Assembly (NCBI GenBank): GCA_963693365.1
Contig: CAVNZM010000014.1
Coordinates: forward strand, 2,418,001-2,482,000
Source: Amoebidium appalachense
Taxonomy: Eukaryota; Ichthyosporea
Direction: 5' to 3'
DNA: 64,000 nt
Below the pieces are notes generated by a model. That model was not told where the DNA came from. It ran no database searches and was given only the letters and a program-made list of their open reading frames with translations. Shown one piece after another: positions 24,131 to 37,616 of this stretch; within the stretch, counting starts at the first letter, position 1; each line of letters starts with the position of its first letter. The translations under genes and the position numbers were made by a program.

Positions 24131-24840
24131 CGTTGCGACTCAGACACAAACGCACACACACACAAACGCACACGCACACGCACGCACACACGCACACACG
24201 TACACGAACACATGTACATGCACAAACACACGTACTCACAAAAACACACACGCACGCACACTCACACTCACACGCGCACGCATGCACACACATGTACACA
24301 CACGCGGGTGCGCACGAAAGCACACTCACACTCACATGCATGCATGCAATCACGCTCGCCCAATTTTAAGCACGATGTCCACACACACACCACATTGCCG
24401 GCCCCGGAGGTAAATGCACACACGCACACACACGCAGCCGTGACATACACACAAAGTTTAAAACACACGGGCGTGCATGCACGCGCGCACGCGCACACGC
24501 ACACATGCCGGCGCGTGCTCTCACACTCGATCACGTGCACTCACTCACTCACACTAGACAACTTGACAACCGTGGCATGCATGCACACTCGCGCATGCAC
24601 ACACACACGCATGCACATACACACACACGCACACACGCACACGCACACATGCACACACACACACGCACACGCGCACACACACATGCACACACAGGCACGC
24701 GCACACGCGTACACACGTCACACACACACACACTCACTCACACACTCACACACCCACACATACACACACACACACCCACAGAAACACACATGCTCACACA
24801 AACACACACATTCTCTCGCACACATTTTTCGGAACAACAC
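23990..24840. repeat. CA-rich satellite-like array
   Basis: About 850 bp of (CA)n blocks interrupted by CG, GCATG and TGCACG steps. A pure CA core lies at about 24047-24127. Confidence 0.95.
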
Positions 24841-25024
24841 ACAAACGACACACGAAGTGCCGGAGCAGATAGTCATAATATTGCCCCAGCCATGCTTTTC
24901 ACCGTTAACTGGTCGGAACGCCGGAAGTAGAAAGGTCCCTCCCACAAGCGTGGCTGGGTGAGCAAAGTGTGTACTAGTTTCTAGGTTTGTGAATGATGGT
25001 TAACGTTTAGCTTAGCTGAGCACA

Positions 25025-25139
25025 TAGATAGCACCCTAACTAGTGTACTGTCGACAGGTGCTGTGTGGCAGACGGTACTACGGTTCGGTCGAAGGCCTGC
25101 AGGGTCTTCCGGGAACAAAACGTGATAAAATAGAAAATG
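25025..25139 (+). mobile_element. SINE 3' domain, truncated copy
   Basis: TAGCACCCTAA, then GTGCTGTGTGGCAGACGGTA and an A-rich end (GATAAAATAGAAAATG) resemble the 3' part of the full SINE at 25512-26091 (GGCGGAAGACGGTA, GGGATAAAATAAAAATAAAA). They also resemble 50870-50992. No tRNA-like head is visible. Confidence 0.5.
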
Positions 25140-25494
25140 CAAGTAGAAGGTGAATGTGGAAAGGGAAAGAATATTCTCTTCTCTGGAAATACATGCACAC
25201 ATACGCACACACACGCACACACATGCACACACACGCGCGCGAGCGCGCGCGTCCACAGTAACGTCACGTCACGCGTGCACACACGCATGCGCGCGTCCAC
25301 TGTAACGTCACGTCACGCGTGCACACACACATGCACACAAACACTTTAGGTACAACAACAAACACACACATCATCACAAACACCGACCCATCACACCCCA
25401 CAACCCACACGCACATGCAGACACCCCGTAACAAAGAACCTCCCCCCCCCCCCCCCCCCAAACTTCCCTCCCCACGCACTTGACACACGCATAC

Positions 25495-26108
25495 ACGTGG
25501 GTGCGCACACGGGGGGGCGGGTTGGTGCAATGGTAAGATCTCTGCGTGTCAAGCTCAAAGTCGCAGGATCGATCCTGGTTACTTCCGATTTTTTCTGCCT
25601 CGACGGTCCACCGGTCTGGCCGCCCCCTAGAAGCCATCACCCCAGACCACGTCAAAGCAGCACCACCAATTTGTTATCACCCGGCCGTAAGACATGACGT
25701 CATGAACAGCACCGGCCCTCTGACGTCGACGGCGCGCCGCTTGGGCATCCCGGCCCAACGTTCAAGTGGGAGACCAATCCGAGTCACCGGCCACGGTTCG
25801 GGTCAGCGTCCTGGGCATGGGGTCTCCCCTTTCAAGTCTTTATGTTTGTGTATGTGTCCCGGGTCGCTCCCGGCTGGTGTTGTTAAAGTGAGCTGTGCTC
25901 ATTCCCCACTAGCGTTGCTGCGGCTAGAACCGTGGGATAAGGCGTAACTAAAAATAGTGCCAGTTGGGGTCAATTAGAATCCTGACTTATGAGTGTGCTA
26001 TACAGTACGATCTGTGTCTAGGCGGAAGACGGTAAGCTCCCCTGAGGCAGTGCCTCGCCGGGAGTGAAACGGGATAAAATAAAAATAAAAAACGTGGGTG
26101 CGCACACG
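25495..26108 (+). mobile_element. tRNA-derived SINE flanked by 17-bp target-site duplications
   Basis: The body (25512-26091) begins with a tRNA-like head. It has an A box TGGTGCAATGG (25523-25533) and a B box GGATCGATCC (25566-25575) at tRNA-like spacing, and a possible anticodon-loop remnant TGTCAAG. A ~430-bp unrelated body follows, then a 3' end GGGATAAAATAAAAATAAAA. The identical 17-mer ACGTGGGTGCGCACACG stands directly before (25495-25511) and after (26092-26108), a textbook target-site duplication. The perfect TSD points to a recent insertion. The family is not known to me. Confidence 0.88.
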
Positions 26109-26510
26109 CACGCGCGCACGCACACACGCACGCACGCACGCACGCACACCCTCTTGCGCGCGGCCCGTGTAAACACCCCCACACACCGCACACACTTATA
26201 CATTTGTGGAAGTTACACCAATGCGCCTGCATCTACATTCATGCATTCGATTGCCTGCAGGCGGATTCAATGATTTTACGGGCCCATAAGGGTAAAGAGC
26301 AGTTGGCTTAGAGTCAGTAGCAGTCCGGCACTCGGAAAAAATAGGACTCCTTGAAATGATGTACTTTCAAAGTTTTTAATTTTTGATTTTTGATTTTTTG
26401 ATGCCAGGCATGATGCCATTCACGGTCGCAGAGTGAGTGAGCAGGCTGTCAAACATCAAGTTGAGCTTACGTTTCGCATAACACGTGCTATACAAGGTGT
26501 GTGTTCGTGC

Positions 26511-26630
<120 letters not shown>

Positions 26631-26744
26631 TTTGTTTGTGTATGTTTGGGGGACCTGGATAGGGTGGGTGGGGATGGGGATGGGGGGGAGGAAGGGAGGG
26701 AGAAACCTGGGAAACTAGTTAACTCGAAAAATCTAGAAATTTTC

Positions 26745-26894
26745 AACACCTTGGAAGAAAGGATCGCAGGCCCGGTGGAAGGAAGGAAGGTAGAAAGTAA
26801 GAAAGATGGAGGAGCAAAGAAAAGAAAGAAAGAAACTATCGGATAGAAAAGAACGAAAGAAAGGAAGGGAGGAAGAAAGGAAGAAAGAAAGGGA

Positions 26895-26934
<40 letters not shown>

Positions 26935-27120
26935 CTCTAAAGAAATAAGAAAAGTTTTAAAAAATTAAGACTCGGAAATAAATCCTCAGTAAAAACTTTG
27001 ATACTGAAGAACTTCGGATATCATAGGCAAGAAAGGAAGAAAGAAAGAAAGCAAGAATCAAGAAAAAAAAGAAAGAGAGAAAGAAAGGAAAGAAAAGAGA
27101 AGCTTTTACGGACTGAAAAA
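26745..27120. repeat. GAAA/GGAA purine tract
   Basis: Purine-rich DNA with GAAA and GGAA units, purest at 26860-26935, broken by short AT-rich pieces. Confidence 0.85.
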
Positions 27121-27739
27121 TAGGAAAGTTAGAAGAATGAACGCAAGAAATTCAACTTAATTTTTCCTAAATTCAAACTCTTCGGCATGGGAGAAGGGAA
27201 GAAGAAAGGAAAAGAAACCCCATTGTTTTTGAGCCCAAAAGTTTCGATATATGTTCAACATGTTTTGAATGGATAATGAGTAGAATTTACCACGCTGGGA
27301 ATTTCAAGAAGCATGCGCGCAGGCCCGAAGGAGGATGAAGACCCCCGAAGAGGAGGAGACTGAGCAGGAGAGGGGGGGCTGAGGGGGGGGAGGGGGGGGG
27401 GGGGGGGGGGGGGAGGGCTGAGCTGAGCTGAGCTGGGGGGAGGTGGAAAGGGTTGAGTGAGTAATTTAGTTCAGGGTATGTCATATGGCCACGAATGCAT
27501 AGGTGTAATAACCGTTGCATCAAATTTGTCTCCTTTTTCTTTGTCGTTACTGTGGCATTTGGGTTATAATTAGCTGCCTGCATCGTATTGAGGTGGGAAT
27601 CATGATGCCGGTGCACATCATGATGGGGTCTTTTGGATGCACATGCACTGGATGCACGTGCATGCAGTTCACAGCAGTGTCGACTTGAGAACGAGCGAGG
27701 AGGCCCTATCATATTCGTCTTCGTGAAGAACACTCCTTG

Positions 27740-27895
27740 TCAAGTTGTCACGTGTAACGGCTTGGGAACATCAGTGCATGTCGATTGTCGAATTCGAAAA
27801 AAAGCGCCATCTACAGCCAACCAAAACGCGTCATGTGAAGGTTTTGGGCGAACCTGATTGGACTCCTCAAGAGCCTCGTCAATTGTCGTAGGCAT
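27740..27895 (-). CDS. Short open frame, possibly a first exon
   Basis: A 51-codon frame (MPTTIDEALEESNQ at its start) with protein-like composition in non-repetitive DNA. A donor-like CAG/GTTCGC follows residue 14. No family, no confirmed downstream exon and no neighbour link were found, so this is only a candidate. Confidence 0.2.
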   Translation of the reverse strand: MPTTIDEALEESNQVRPKPSHDAFWLAVDGAFFRIRQSTCTDVPKPLHVTT

Positions 27896-28414
27896 GGCGT
27901 TAGAGCTTGGGAAATTAATAACCTTTTTTGGGTTTTATTTGTCTTTTGCATCAGTTATAAGAGCTAACAAAATTGATTTTCGCCTGTACATAAAATAGTA
28001 TCACGCACCGCATTGACTGCAACCGACATCCAAGGGACTGAGACGTGTGACGTCAGATGTGCCCCTGAAGAGGCTCCATGCGATTTTGGCAACTTTAACA
28101 TGACAATAGGGGCACCTTTGAATGTGTCAAAATCGTAATTCAAATGCAAAGAAAGACAGCTATATGCTTTTTCTTGTCAAAAGGTGGTGTGGACTTGACC
28201 ACGCCACCCCAAAGGCACACCTTCGAGCACTGACAAATGACGAAATGTGTGCGAGTAAAAATCCGGTGAAAAGCATCTCTCGCCGGAGCCACATTCCGTA
28301 TTTCTATTGGCGAAGAGCTTACACAAATTGTTTCGACTATGCTCATTCGTTAATTATCACGCTACACTGTAGAACATACGTTTCATGGGAAGAAAGATTG
28401 GTCCATTCTGTACC

Positions 28415-28422
28415 TATATAAA
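28415..28422 (+). promoter_or_regulatory. TATA-like element upstream of the cysteine protease
   Basis: TATATAAA followed by CCGG lies about 460 bp before the protease start codon. It is the clearest TATA match on that side. The distance would require a long 5' UTR or a 5' UTR intron, so the assignment is tentative. Confidence 0.25.
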
Positions 28423-28881
28423 CCGGTACAGTCCGCATACATGTGCATCTTGTGCATCTTTCGTACGTTGGTTGGGGAACTCGCTTGGAAAAGGGGCTGT
28501 TTGTTGTCTTAGTGAATGTTTATAGATAAAGTCTAAGAGAGGGACGAATAATTATGTTATAGAATACTCTTGTGCTACCCTTCTTACTCAAGTCTGCTGA
28601 GTAGCACTACGTGGTATTTCCCGCTCCTTTTGCCGGCCGGTTTCCTTCGCCACCACCAATTGCAGACGACGTGAGAACCACATGCATGCAGTGTTTTCCA
28701 TACATAACAGCACCGAAGAAATCCACACACATCATTTGATAAATAGCTTCAACAATTCAAAAACAACCATAGAAGTGGCGCAAAGCACGCTAATTGGGAA
28801 TTAGGATTTCTTGGAGGAGGCAGTCATAGTGGTGTTTCAGCAGAGGTTTTGTGTGCACCCAGTGATTTTAGTTTTTCAAGC

Positions 28882-30834
28882 ATGGCACCAGTTTTCTCTT
28901 CCGGCGCAGCGTTAGTTCTTACACTGGCAGGGGTTGCCCTCTCCAAACCATTAACCCTACATGCTACGGAGGATTCCATAGACGAGAACTTCGTTCCTAC
29001 TTATCCCGACATTTACACTGTTAAAGGTTCGTTTTGCAAACATTTTTGCGTTGTGTTTTGCTGTGTCTGGAACCCATGCAACGAACTACTGAATAGTTTT
29101 GCTCGTTCAGTGGTTAGTCTGTCCATTGTTTCTTTATTTTTGTGAGTTGATGTGGGCTGTGTGGGATGTGTGGGCTGAAGTGATTCGATAGTCACTGTCT
29201 TTTGTGTCCGCGAGCGATGTGTGATTTCGAGTATGTGAATGCACGAAGTATGCATCAAATGTGGTTAATGTTTATCACAATGCATCATGTTTGCAAAATA
29301 AAAAATTTGCATTAAGTTCTTAACTAGGACTAGATTTGTCCAGATTGCAGTTTGTAGCCACCAAGAAGATTCAGCTGTATTGTGATTCTTTTAGTCATAC
29401 ATATTGACAACACACAAACCTTTCTCGCCGCAGGGTTCTTCCGAATCCCCTATGCCGAGATCGTAGAGCCGGTTGAGGTGCATACAGACCGCATCAAGAA
29501 GAGGCAGAGTGTGAGCTTCTACAACGGCCTGGACGGATATATTTACCTGGACGTGGGCAGCAAGGACGCACGCTCGTATGAACTCTACATTGCAAAGGAC
29601 CACAGAGTGTAGGTGGCCCCCAAAAAACACGTGTGGGTTGGGAAGTGAAGCGAACAATCCTATTTCATGGGCACACATACAACACACACACACACACACA
29701 CACACACATTGCAAAGGACCACATAGTGTAGGTGGCCCCCAAAAAACACGTGTGGGTTGGGAAGTGAAGCGAACAATTCTCTTATCCTATTTCATGGACA
29801 CACATACAACAACACACACACACACAAGCACACGCATGCACACAAGCACAAACACACATACAGAGCCTGATACACACACATTAACACTCTCCGATTGAAG
29901 GATGGCAATTTGGTGCTTGGGAAGCAGGTGTTTAATAGTGTCTCGCTTTTCATATGAATCGAGGGTGGTGTTGTGATTAATGATCCCACTTACGCTCTGT
30001 GTGTGTGTGTCTTGTTGTGTCCACACAGATGCGACAGTGCGGAACTAGAGGAACAATACAAGGGGCAGGGGGCTGAGGGTAAGGCCTCCTACCCCGTGTC
30101 GTTTCTGCCGGACCTGTCTGTGTTCAAGTACAAGGGCAAGAGTGCATGCACACCCTTCTATGGTATGTTCCACCCCCTTCTCCCCCTCCCCATCCTCTTC
30201 TCCCCTCTCCACACACACACACAAGCACACACACACACGCACACAGCCTGCCCGCATCCCCCCAGTCTCCAGTCCCAAATCCTAGCCCCGCCTCCTCTCC
30301 AACCCCCACTACCAACCACCCCTCCCGTTTGGTCGACCCCACCCCATCTCTTACCCAATCCCCCCCCCCCCCCCCCTCTGGTGGGGGGGACGGGGGGGGG
30401 GGGGGGGGGGCACCCACACACACGCAAAACAACACGGCAAGCAAGAAAGACCCCACCACGTTACACTTTTTTTCTGTCTGGTCATGAACGAACATGCAGA
30501 CAAGCTGAATTTCAAACCTTTTTCCTCGTTATCCCCCCCCCACCCCCCACCTTTCCCCTTCGATTACCTTTAGACAAATACACAGTCACTAACAGACTTC
30601 TCCTCCCTTCCCCCTCCCCCTCCCCCTCCCCCCTGCGCCCCCCCTTTCCCCACATACACAAAACACACACATACGCGCGCACACGCATGTGCAGAGGGCA
30701 AGTGCCACAAGTGGCAGTACAGCTACAAGCAGGGGGACATGGTCAACCACTACGAGTTTTACGCAAAAGACGACACACAGTACACCCCTGTGGTCTACTC
30801 GATGGTGGGGTACGACCTGCCCTTCTCGAGGTGA

Positions 30835-30887
<53 letters not shown>

Positions 30888-31601
30888 CCAAAAAAAAAAA
30901 AAAAAAAAAAACCTCCCTCACCCCGCGCCCTCTTCACCCTTCCCCCTCCTCTCCTCCCCCTCTTCTTTCCCCCCCCTCCCCCCCCCCCCCCCCCCCCCCC
31001 CCTCCCTCCCCGCCACCGCCACTTCCTCTTCCTCCCTCCAACCCCAGTCCCCAGACAAGCGTTCCCACACCCATCATTTCTCTTTGCCCCCCCCCCCCCC
31101 CCCCCCCTCCCTCCCCCCACATAAGCCTCTCACTTTCCCATGCCCACCAAACACAATGCCGAAGCACCATGGGGTGGGTGGGGGGGGGGGGGGGGGGGGG
31201 GGGGGGACCGTGTTTCACGTCTCACAAGAGTGTGTGGAGGGGGTTGAGAGGGGGGGGAGGGGAGGGGGCGGGGGCCACAAGTTTTCACAATATCGAAGGG
31301 TTGTAGGCGCAACCGTTGCTTTAAGTTCTCCTCTCCCTGTTCCCCTCTTCAGTGCTTCAGTGCTTGCTCCATCTCCAGCCCTACTGTATCCCCCCTCCCC
31401 TCCCCCCTTCCCCCCTTTCCCTCCTCTCCCCTTGCCCTATCTCTCCAATCCTTATCAATAATTGCCCCACCACTTGGTGCTCTTCCTGCTTTCTTGGCCG
31501 TTGTATCCTTTTAGTGCATTCTTGTTTGCCCCCCCCTCCCCCCCCCCCCCTCCCCCTCCCCCCCCCCCCCCCCTCCCTCCCCCCTCAAAAAAAAAAACTT
31601 A

Positions 31602-31653
<52 letters not shown>

Positions 31654-32102
31654 GCCACCACCACCATCACCTATGCTTCAACACAAGAATACTTCCAGTT
31701 ACATGATTAACCTACCTACGCACAACTACACTTGCACTTTCACCAGATGGTTGTGTACACACACATATACCGCAGCCACCTGTCCATACAAGTACTTACC
31801 TACCTTCCAAACATATACACTTACATACACGTCCGCACACACGCACACACGCACAAACATGTACACACACACCCACACAAACACCTGTACACACACGCGC
31901 ACACCTACACGCACACACACGCACACACACACACACACACAGCCACTACGACATGTACAAGATTGAGTACCAGTCCTTCTCTGTGGGTGTCAATGAATCT
32001 GCTTTTGAGCTGCCCTCGGAGTGCAACTTGGCCCCTCAGGATAGGGTGAGCCCTTCTCTCCTCTCCCCATCCCCTCCCCCCCCTCTTCCCCCCTCCCCTC
32101 CC

Positions 32103-32133
<31 letters not shown>

Positions 32134-32522
32134 ACCACCACCACCACCACCACCCACCCCACCCCTCTTCGCTCCGTCCTCCTGCTCCTGCCCCTCCTTC
32201 TACCCCCCCTCACCCACCCCCTCCCCTCCCGCCCTTCGCTTTCTCCTGCTCAAATAAACTTCGATATATGACAGTAATATTTCGTGAGTGCTCTCCAACC
32301 AAAACATTCCTTTTTACATTATAATCATACAGTAAACCAATCCACTCTGTTTATAACTTAAGGTCAGCGCCACATGCACACACGGCACACGTACACGCAC
32401 GCGACGTTACGGGATCAGACCTTACAAACACGTAAAAGTTTCTTGTGCATTGTAATGGGTGGATTGATGGATATGGTTGGGGCGGGGGCGGGGGTGGGGG
32501 TGTGGGTGTTTTTTTTTTTTTT

Positions 32523-32554
<32 letters not shown>

Positions 32555-32734
32555 TGGGGATGGGGATTGTGTGTTGTGGGTGTGGGTACGGTTGTTGGTG
32601 AGGATGGGAAGGTAAAGGAGGAGGAGTGGGGAGTGGGGAGAGGAAAGGAAAGATGGAGGGGTGTGTAGAAAGGTGTATAACTGTGTGTGTGTGTGTGGTG
32701 GGGGGAGGTGGGGAAAAGCAACACACTGACCCTT

Positions 32735-32777
<43 letters not shown>

Positions 32778-33663
32778 CTTTTTTTTGTTATTTTTATTAG
32801 GTTCCTGCCCACCACTCTGCTTTGGAGGATTTTGGGTCTTTGTTTTCGGCCTTCGACCACGTACCCGATAAGTTCCACTCGTTTATGAACAAGCACAAAA
32901 AGTAAGCTTTTGGTGTCTTCCCCCCTCCCCCCCCTCCCACACACACACACACACCTACCCACCACCTTGGGGAAGGATAACTCCCATGCACTCACGTCTA
33001 CCGTTTCTTCAACACGCTTTCCCACATTCTATGTCTCTGTGTAGGCCTACTGGTACACGTTTGCATATCCCTCCTTACCCCTTCCTCCCCCACCCCGCCC
33101 CTACCCGGGTCTCTTCTCCCTTCCTTCCCCCCCCCCCCCCCCCCCCCCCCCCTAAACGGCCCTTCTCTCGCACCCCCCCCCCCCCCCCCCCCCCCCATCC
33201 CACCCGTCATAATACCCCAAACCCTCCTCCTTGTTTTTCTAAGGAACTTCCGCTTGTCTACACTACACCACCTCCTATTCTTTACTTTCGGTTTAGCCAC
33301 CTCAAAGAGAATTATTATAATCAATGATTGTTTATTATAGCATATAGATGTAGATACGCAACTATATAAAGAATCAATAGGGAACGACTCTACAATGTCT
33401 CTCTGTTCCTCTGTGACGGTAACACGGTTTTTTCGATGCTCCAACCGTTTTTCTGCCATGGTTGAAGTTGAACCTTGAGCTTCTTCAACCAACAATACCT
33501 CCTCGTCTTAAGATTTTGTTGCTTGCTTTTGCTTGTTTTTTTTTTTTTTCAGGTCTCCTTTTTTACCCCACTCACTGATGCATATCTCTCCCCCTCCCCC
33601 CTCCCCCCCCCCCTTTCCCCCCTCCCCCCTCTCCCTCTTCCCCCTGGCCCACCAACACCGCAG

Positions 33664-33709
<46 letters not shown>

Positions 33710-34560
33710 CCCCCCCCCCCCCCAACCCCACCCCCACCTCCAAACCAAGCAGGGAGTACGAGGTGGGTTCAGAGGAGTACTCTCTTCGTCACAAACATTT
33801 CCGCACCAACCTCCGCAAGATCAACAACATGGTAAACAAAGTCTCCCCCTCTTCTCCCCCCCCCTCCCCCTTCCCCCCCCCCCCTTCACCCTCCTCCCAC
33901 AAGCACACACCCGGTTACACCCAGGCAGACAGCTTGCTCCTTTCTTCAGTATTCCCCGTCTCCCCCCCCTCCCCCCCCCCCCCCCCCCCCCCCCCCTCCT
34001 CCCACCCCCATCCCCACCCCAACCCCCTCCTACACACACACACACACACACCTGCACGCACACACCCTTGCACACGCCAAACATTTTTCTCCCGCCCACC
34101 TGCCCACCCATCCCCCACCTCTTTTTCCTTGAATCAAAAGGACTTGTGCTCTCCTAGTGCATGTTACGTGTTTATCACTGCTTTCAATTTTAAAAAACAG
34201 AGCCGACTGTTTACAGTTGCCTGTTTAAATTTTAAATATTATTGCTTACATTTGATTGGTGCTTGCAGAACCGTCAAGCAACCGGTGTAACCTATGGCTT
34301 TAACCACCTGGCCGACATGAGCCTGGAGGAGCGCCGCCGCCTTAACGGCTACCGTCCAAAAAAGGCTAATTCTCAGGATGCGGGGGCCAATGACATGCCA
34401 GAGTCTGTGCACGTGATTTCGGGAAAGAAGCTTCCAGAACAGGTGGACTGGCGCCACAGTGGTGCGGTGTCACCCGTCAAGGTATTGTGTGTGTGTGTGT
34501 GTGTGTGTGTGTACATGTGTTGGAGTTGGAGTTGGAGTGGCAGAGAATGGGGGGCGAAGG

Positions 34561-34596
<36 letters not shown>

Positions 34597-34797
34597 CTGG
34601 TGAGTCTAAACACCAGGCACGATGAAACCTGCACATTTGCACGGTTGGTAGAACGGCCATTTTTGACCCTCAGGTCACCCCAACCAGCAATCTGCTCACC
34701 GTTTTGCTCATTCTCATTCACTTTTCCTCTGTGCTTCTCTATCTCCTCCTCCTCCCTTCTTTTCCGCTGGCGTCTCTCTCTCTTGTTCTCTCCCCCT

Positions 34798-34829
<32 letters not shown>

Positions 34830-35432
34830 GTCCCCACCCCCCTCCTTCTAACCCTATCTCTCCTATCCCCTTCTTTCTTTTTCCCACACTAACACCTACG
34901 TGCGCCGTGACGTACACTTTCACACACTCAAATCTACACGTACACGTGCATCAACGTGTCCGTACACACACACACGCGCGTACACACACGTACAGGACCA
35001 AGGAAAGTGTGGTTCTTGCTGGACTTTCAGCGCCACACAGGCGATTGAGAGCGCATGGTACCTTGCAACGGGGGACCTTTTCGTTCTCTCCCCTCAGCAG
35101 TTGGTGGACTGTGCGTGGAGCGAAGGAAACAGCGGGTGTGATGGAGGGGATGAGGTGGATGCGATGAAGTATGTGCACAAGGTTGGAGGGCTCATGAGAG
35201 AGAGGGACTACAGGTACGTGTGTATGTGTGTGTGTGTGTGTTGTTGCTGCTGGTGGTGGGGGTGGGGGGGGGGGGGGGGGAGGTGTAAGTGTTTTTTTAA
35301 TGTTTTGTTTTGTTTTTTGAGGGGCGGAGGGAGGGAGGGGGTCTTGTACGAGGGAAGACGGGATGTATTATGGTTGTGATGGTATTGAAGAGAGGGAGAG
35401 AGAAGCTAGTTTTACGGGAGGTATAACACGCG

Positions 35433-35467
<35 letters not shown>

Positions 35468-36443
35468 GGGGGGGGATGTCGTGTTTAAGACCCTCTAGCT
35501 CGTTTCTCTTTCGTTTTCTCCCCTCCTCTCTCTCCTTTTCTCCCTCTCTTTCTCTCTTTACCTCTTCTCTCTCTCTCTCTCTCTTCCCCCTCCCCCCCCC
35601 CCCCCCCTCCCCCCTCTTTCCTAGCGCTGGTGTTCCACTCCCCACACAATTACCTAGACCACCCCACCTAATATATTAATATAGATATCCTTGCGTGTCA
35701 TGTGTGTGACTTGCACAAAAACATACATTCTCTCACTCACTCACTCACACGTACACACACACGCACGCACAAAAACATACATTCTCTCACTCACTCACTC
35801 ACACGTACACACACACACGCACACACAAACACACACACATGCACACCTATCTGCTCACACATACCTGTTCGCACGTGCAGGTACACGGGCGAGGACGGGT
35901 ACTGCGTGTTCAACTCGAGCATGGCTGCCGCCCGTGTGCACAAGGTCGTGCGCATTCCAAAGGGGGACGAACATGCAATGAGGGACGCACTTGCTACGGC
36001 CGGCCCGGTGTCGATTGCGTTTGATGCGAGCAGAGATACACTGTCGTTCTACTCCAGGTGTGTGTGTTTTGGGGTGGGGGGGGGGGGGGGGGTTGAGGGG
36101 GTGGGGGCAGGGGGGGGGGGGGGGGTAAGGGGTGCATGTTTGGGTGTATGGGCGGGTGAAGGGGGGGGGGGGGGAGGTTTGCATGGGTGTGGGTGGGTGG
36201 GAGGGTCGTCGGGTGTGCTTGGATGTGTGTGAATGATTGTGTGTGTGTGTGTTTGTGTGTGTACCGTGATTGTGTCCGTGAGTGTGTGGTTGTTTGTAGA
36301 TCGAACTGAGAAGTGCTTTGTGCAATGGTGATTATCCCGGGATAATCTAACGCTGATTGCAATACGATGGGTTGTGTGTGCATGTGGATGTGTATATGGA
36401 GATGGATAGGAGGTAATTTTTTATGTATGGGTGGGTTGATGGT

Positions 36444-36509
<66 letters not shown>

Positions 36510-36833
36510 ATAGGCAGGGGGGGGGGGGGGGGGGGGGGGGCATAAGCACCTGTGGTGGTTGGAAAAGAATCGACACCACCCATATGTACAGTCTTTCTTT
36601 GTATGTGTAGGTTTTCTACCTCCGTGTCTGCCTCAGTGAACTTCAACTGTAAACTTTGTTGGTTCATAACCATATGGCTGACCCCTACTCCCCCCAACCC
36701 CCCTCCCCCCCCCCCCCCGCCGCCGCCCCCCCCACACACACACACACCCACCACCACCACCATGGCACACAAGTATAAACACGAACAAGAACCACACACC
36801 TGCACACACGCAGACACACACACACGCCTACAT

Positions 36834-36865
<32 letters not shown>

Positions 36866-37584
36866 CCCACGACACACATGTACACACACGTACATCCCAC
36901 AGTGGTGTGTACTACGACAAGGAGTGCAGCAGCGAAGATCTCGACCATGCGGTGGTGGTGGTGGGCTACGGCACTGAGAACGGCAAGGATTACTGGTAGG
37001 GGCACACACGGGCACACACGGGCACACACGTACACTGACAGGTACACACACGTGTGCAGGGGCGTTGTTGGAGCGTAGGGGCACATGTGCGTGTATCGAC
37101 ATTAGGCGTGGCTGTGCGCATATCGACAGATTGAGCATATTGTATTATTCATTCACCATCATATGACATATACGATATATCGATATACGATATATCGATA
37201 TAGAATCCACGGTATCTGGAATGAATGTGTGTGCTTTACTATCTATAGTTCACTCCACACAAAAGTTCTTTTAAGTGCTTTTGTACTGCGCGTATCAATC
37301 AGTATGAAGGTATGCAGCCAAAATATCAGCAATCAAAATTTTGAAATTCCACAGGGTTTTTCGCATTTTTCCCACTCTCACGCCCACCCTTACACACACA
37401 CGGAAAAAACGTCAGACACACACACGGAAAAAACGTCAGATAAACATGCGCATACACCCGAATACGCACCCAAACATGAAACCACATACACAGCAACACG
37501 GAGTCACGTGTACGCACACACACCCCAAATGGCTTATGCCTACGAACATCGGCACCCAGCTTACTCCTGAACCTCTACACCCCC

Positions 37585-37616
<32 letters not shown>

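Noticed and set aside
23990-24840. CRISPR-like or satellite repeat array with spacers
   Set aside because: Units are imperfect CA dinucleotides without constant repeat and spacer lengths, and the DNA is eukaryotic.
29973-31124. 383-codon plus-strand frame as one protein
   Set aside because: It is two real protease exons (30029-30162 and part of the following region) read through C-rich introns; conserved sequence stops at the splice sites.
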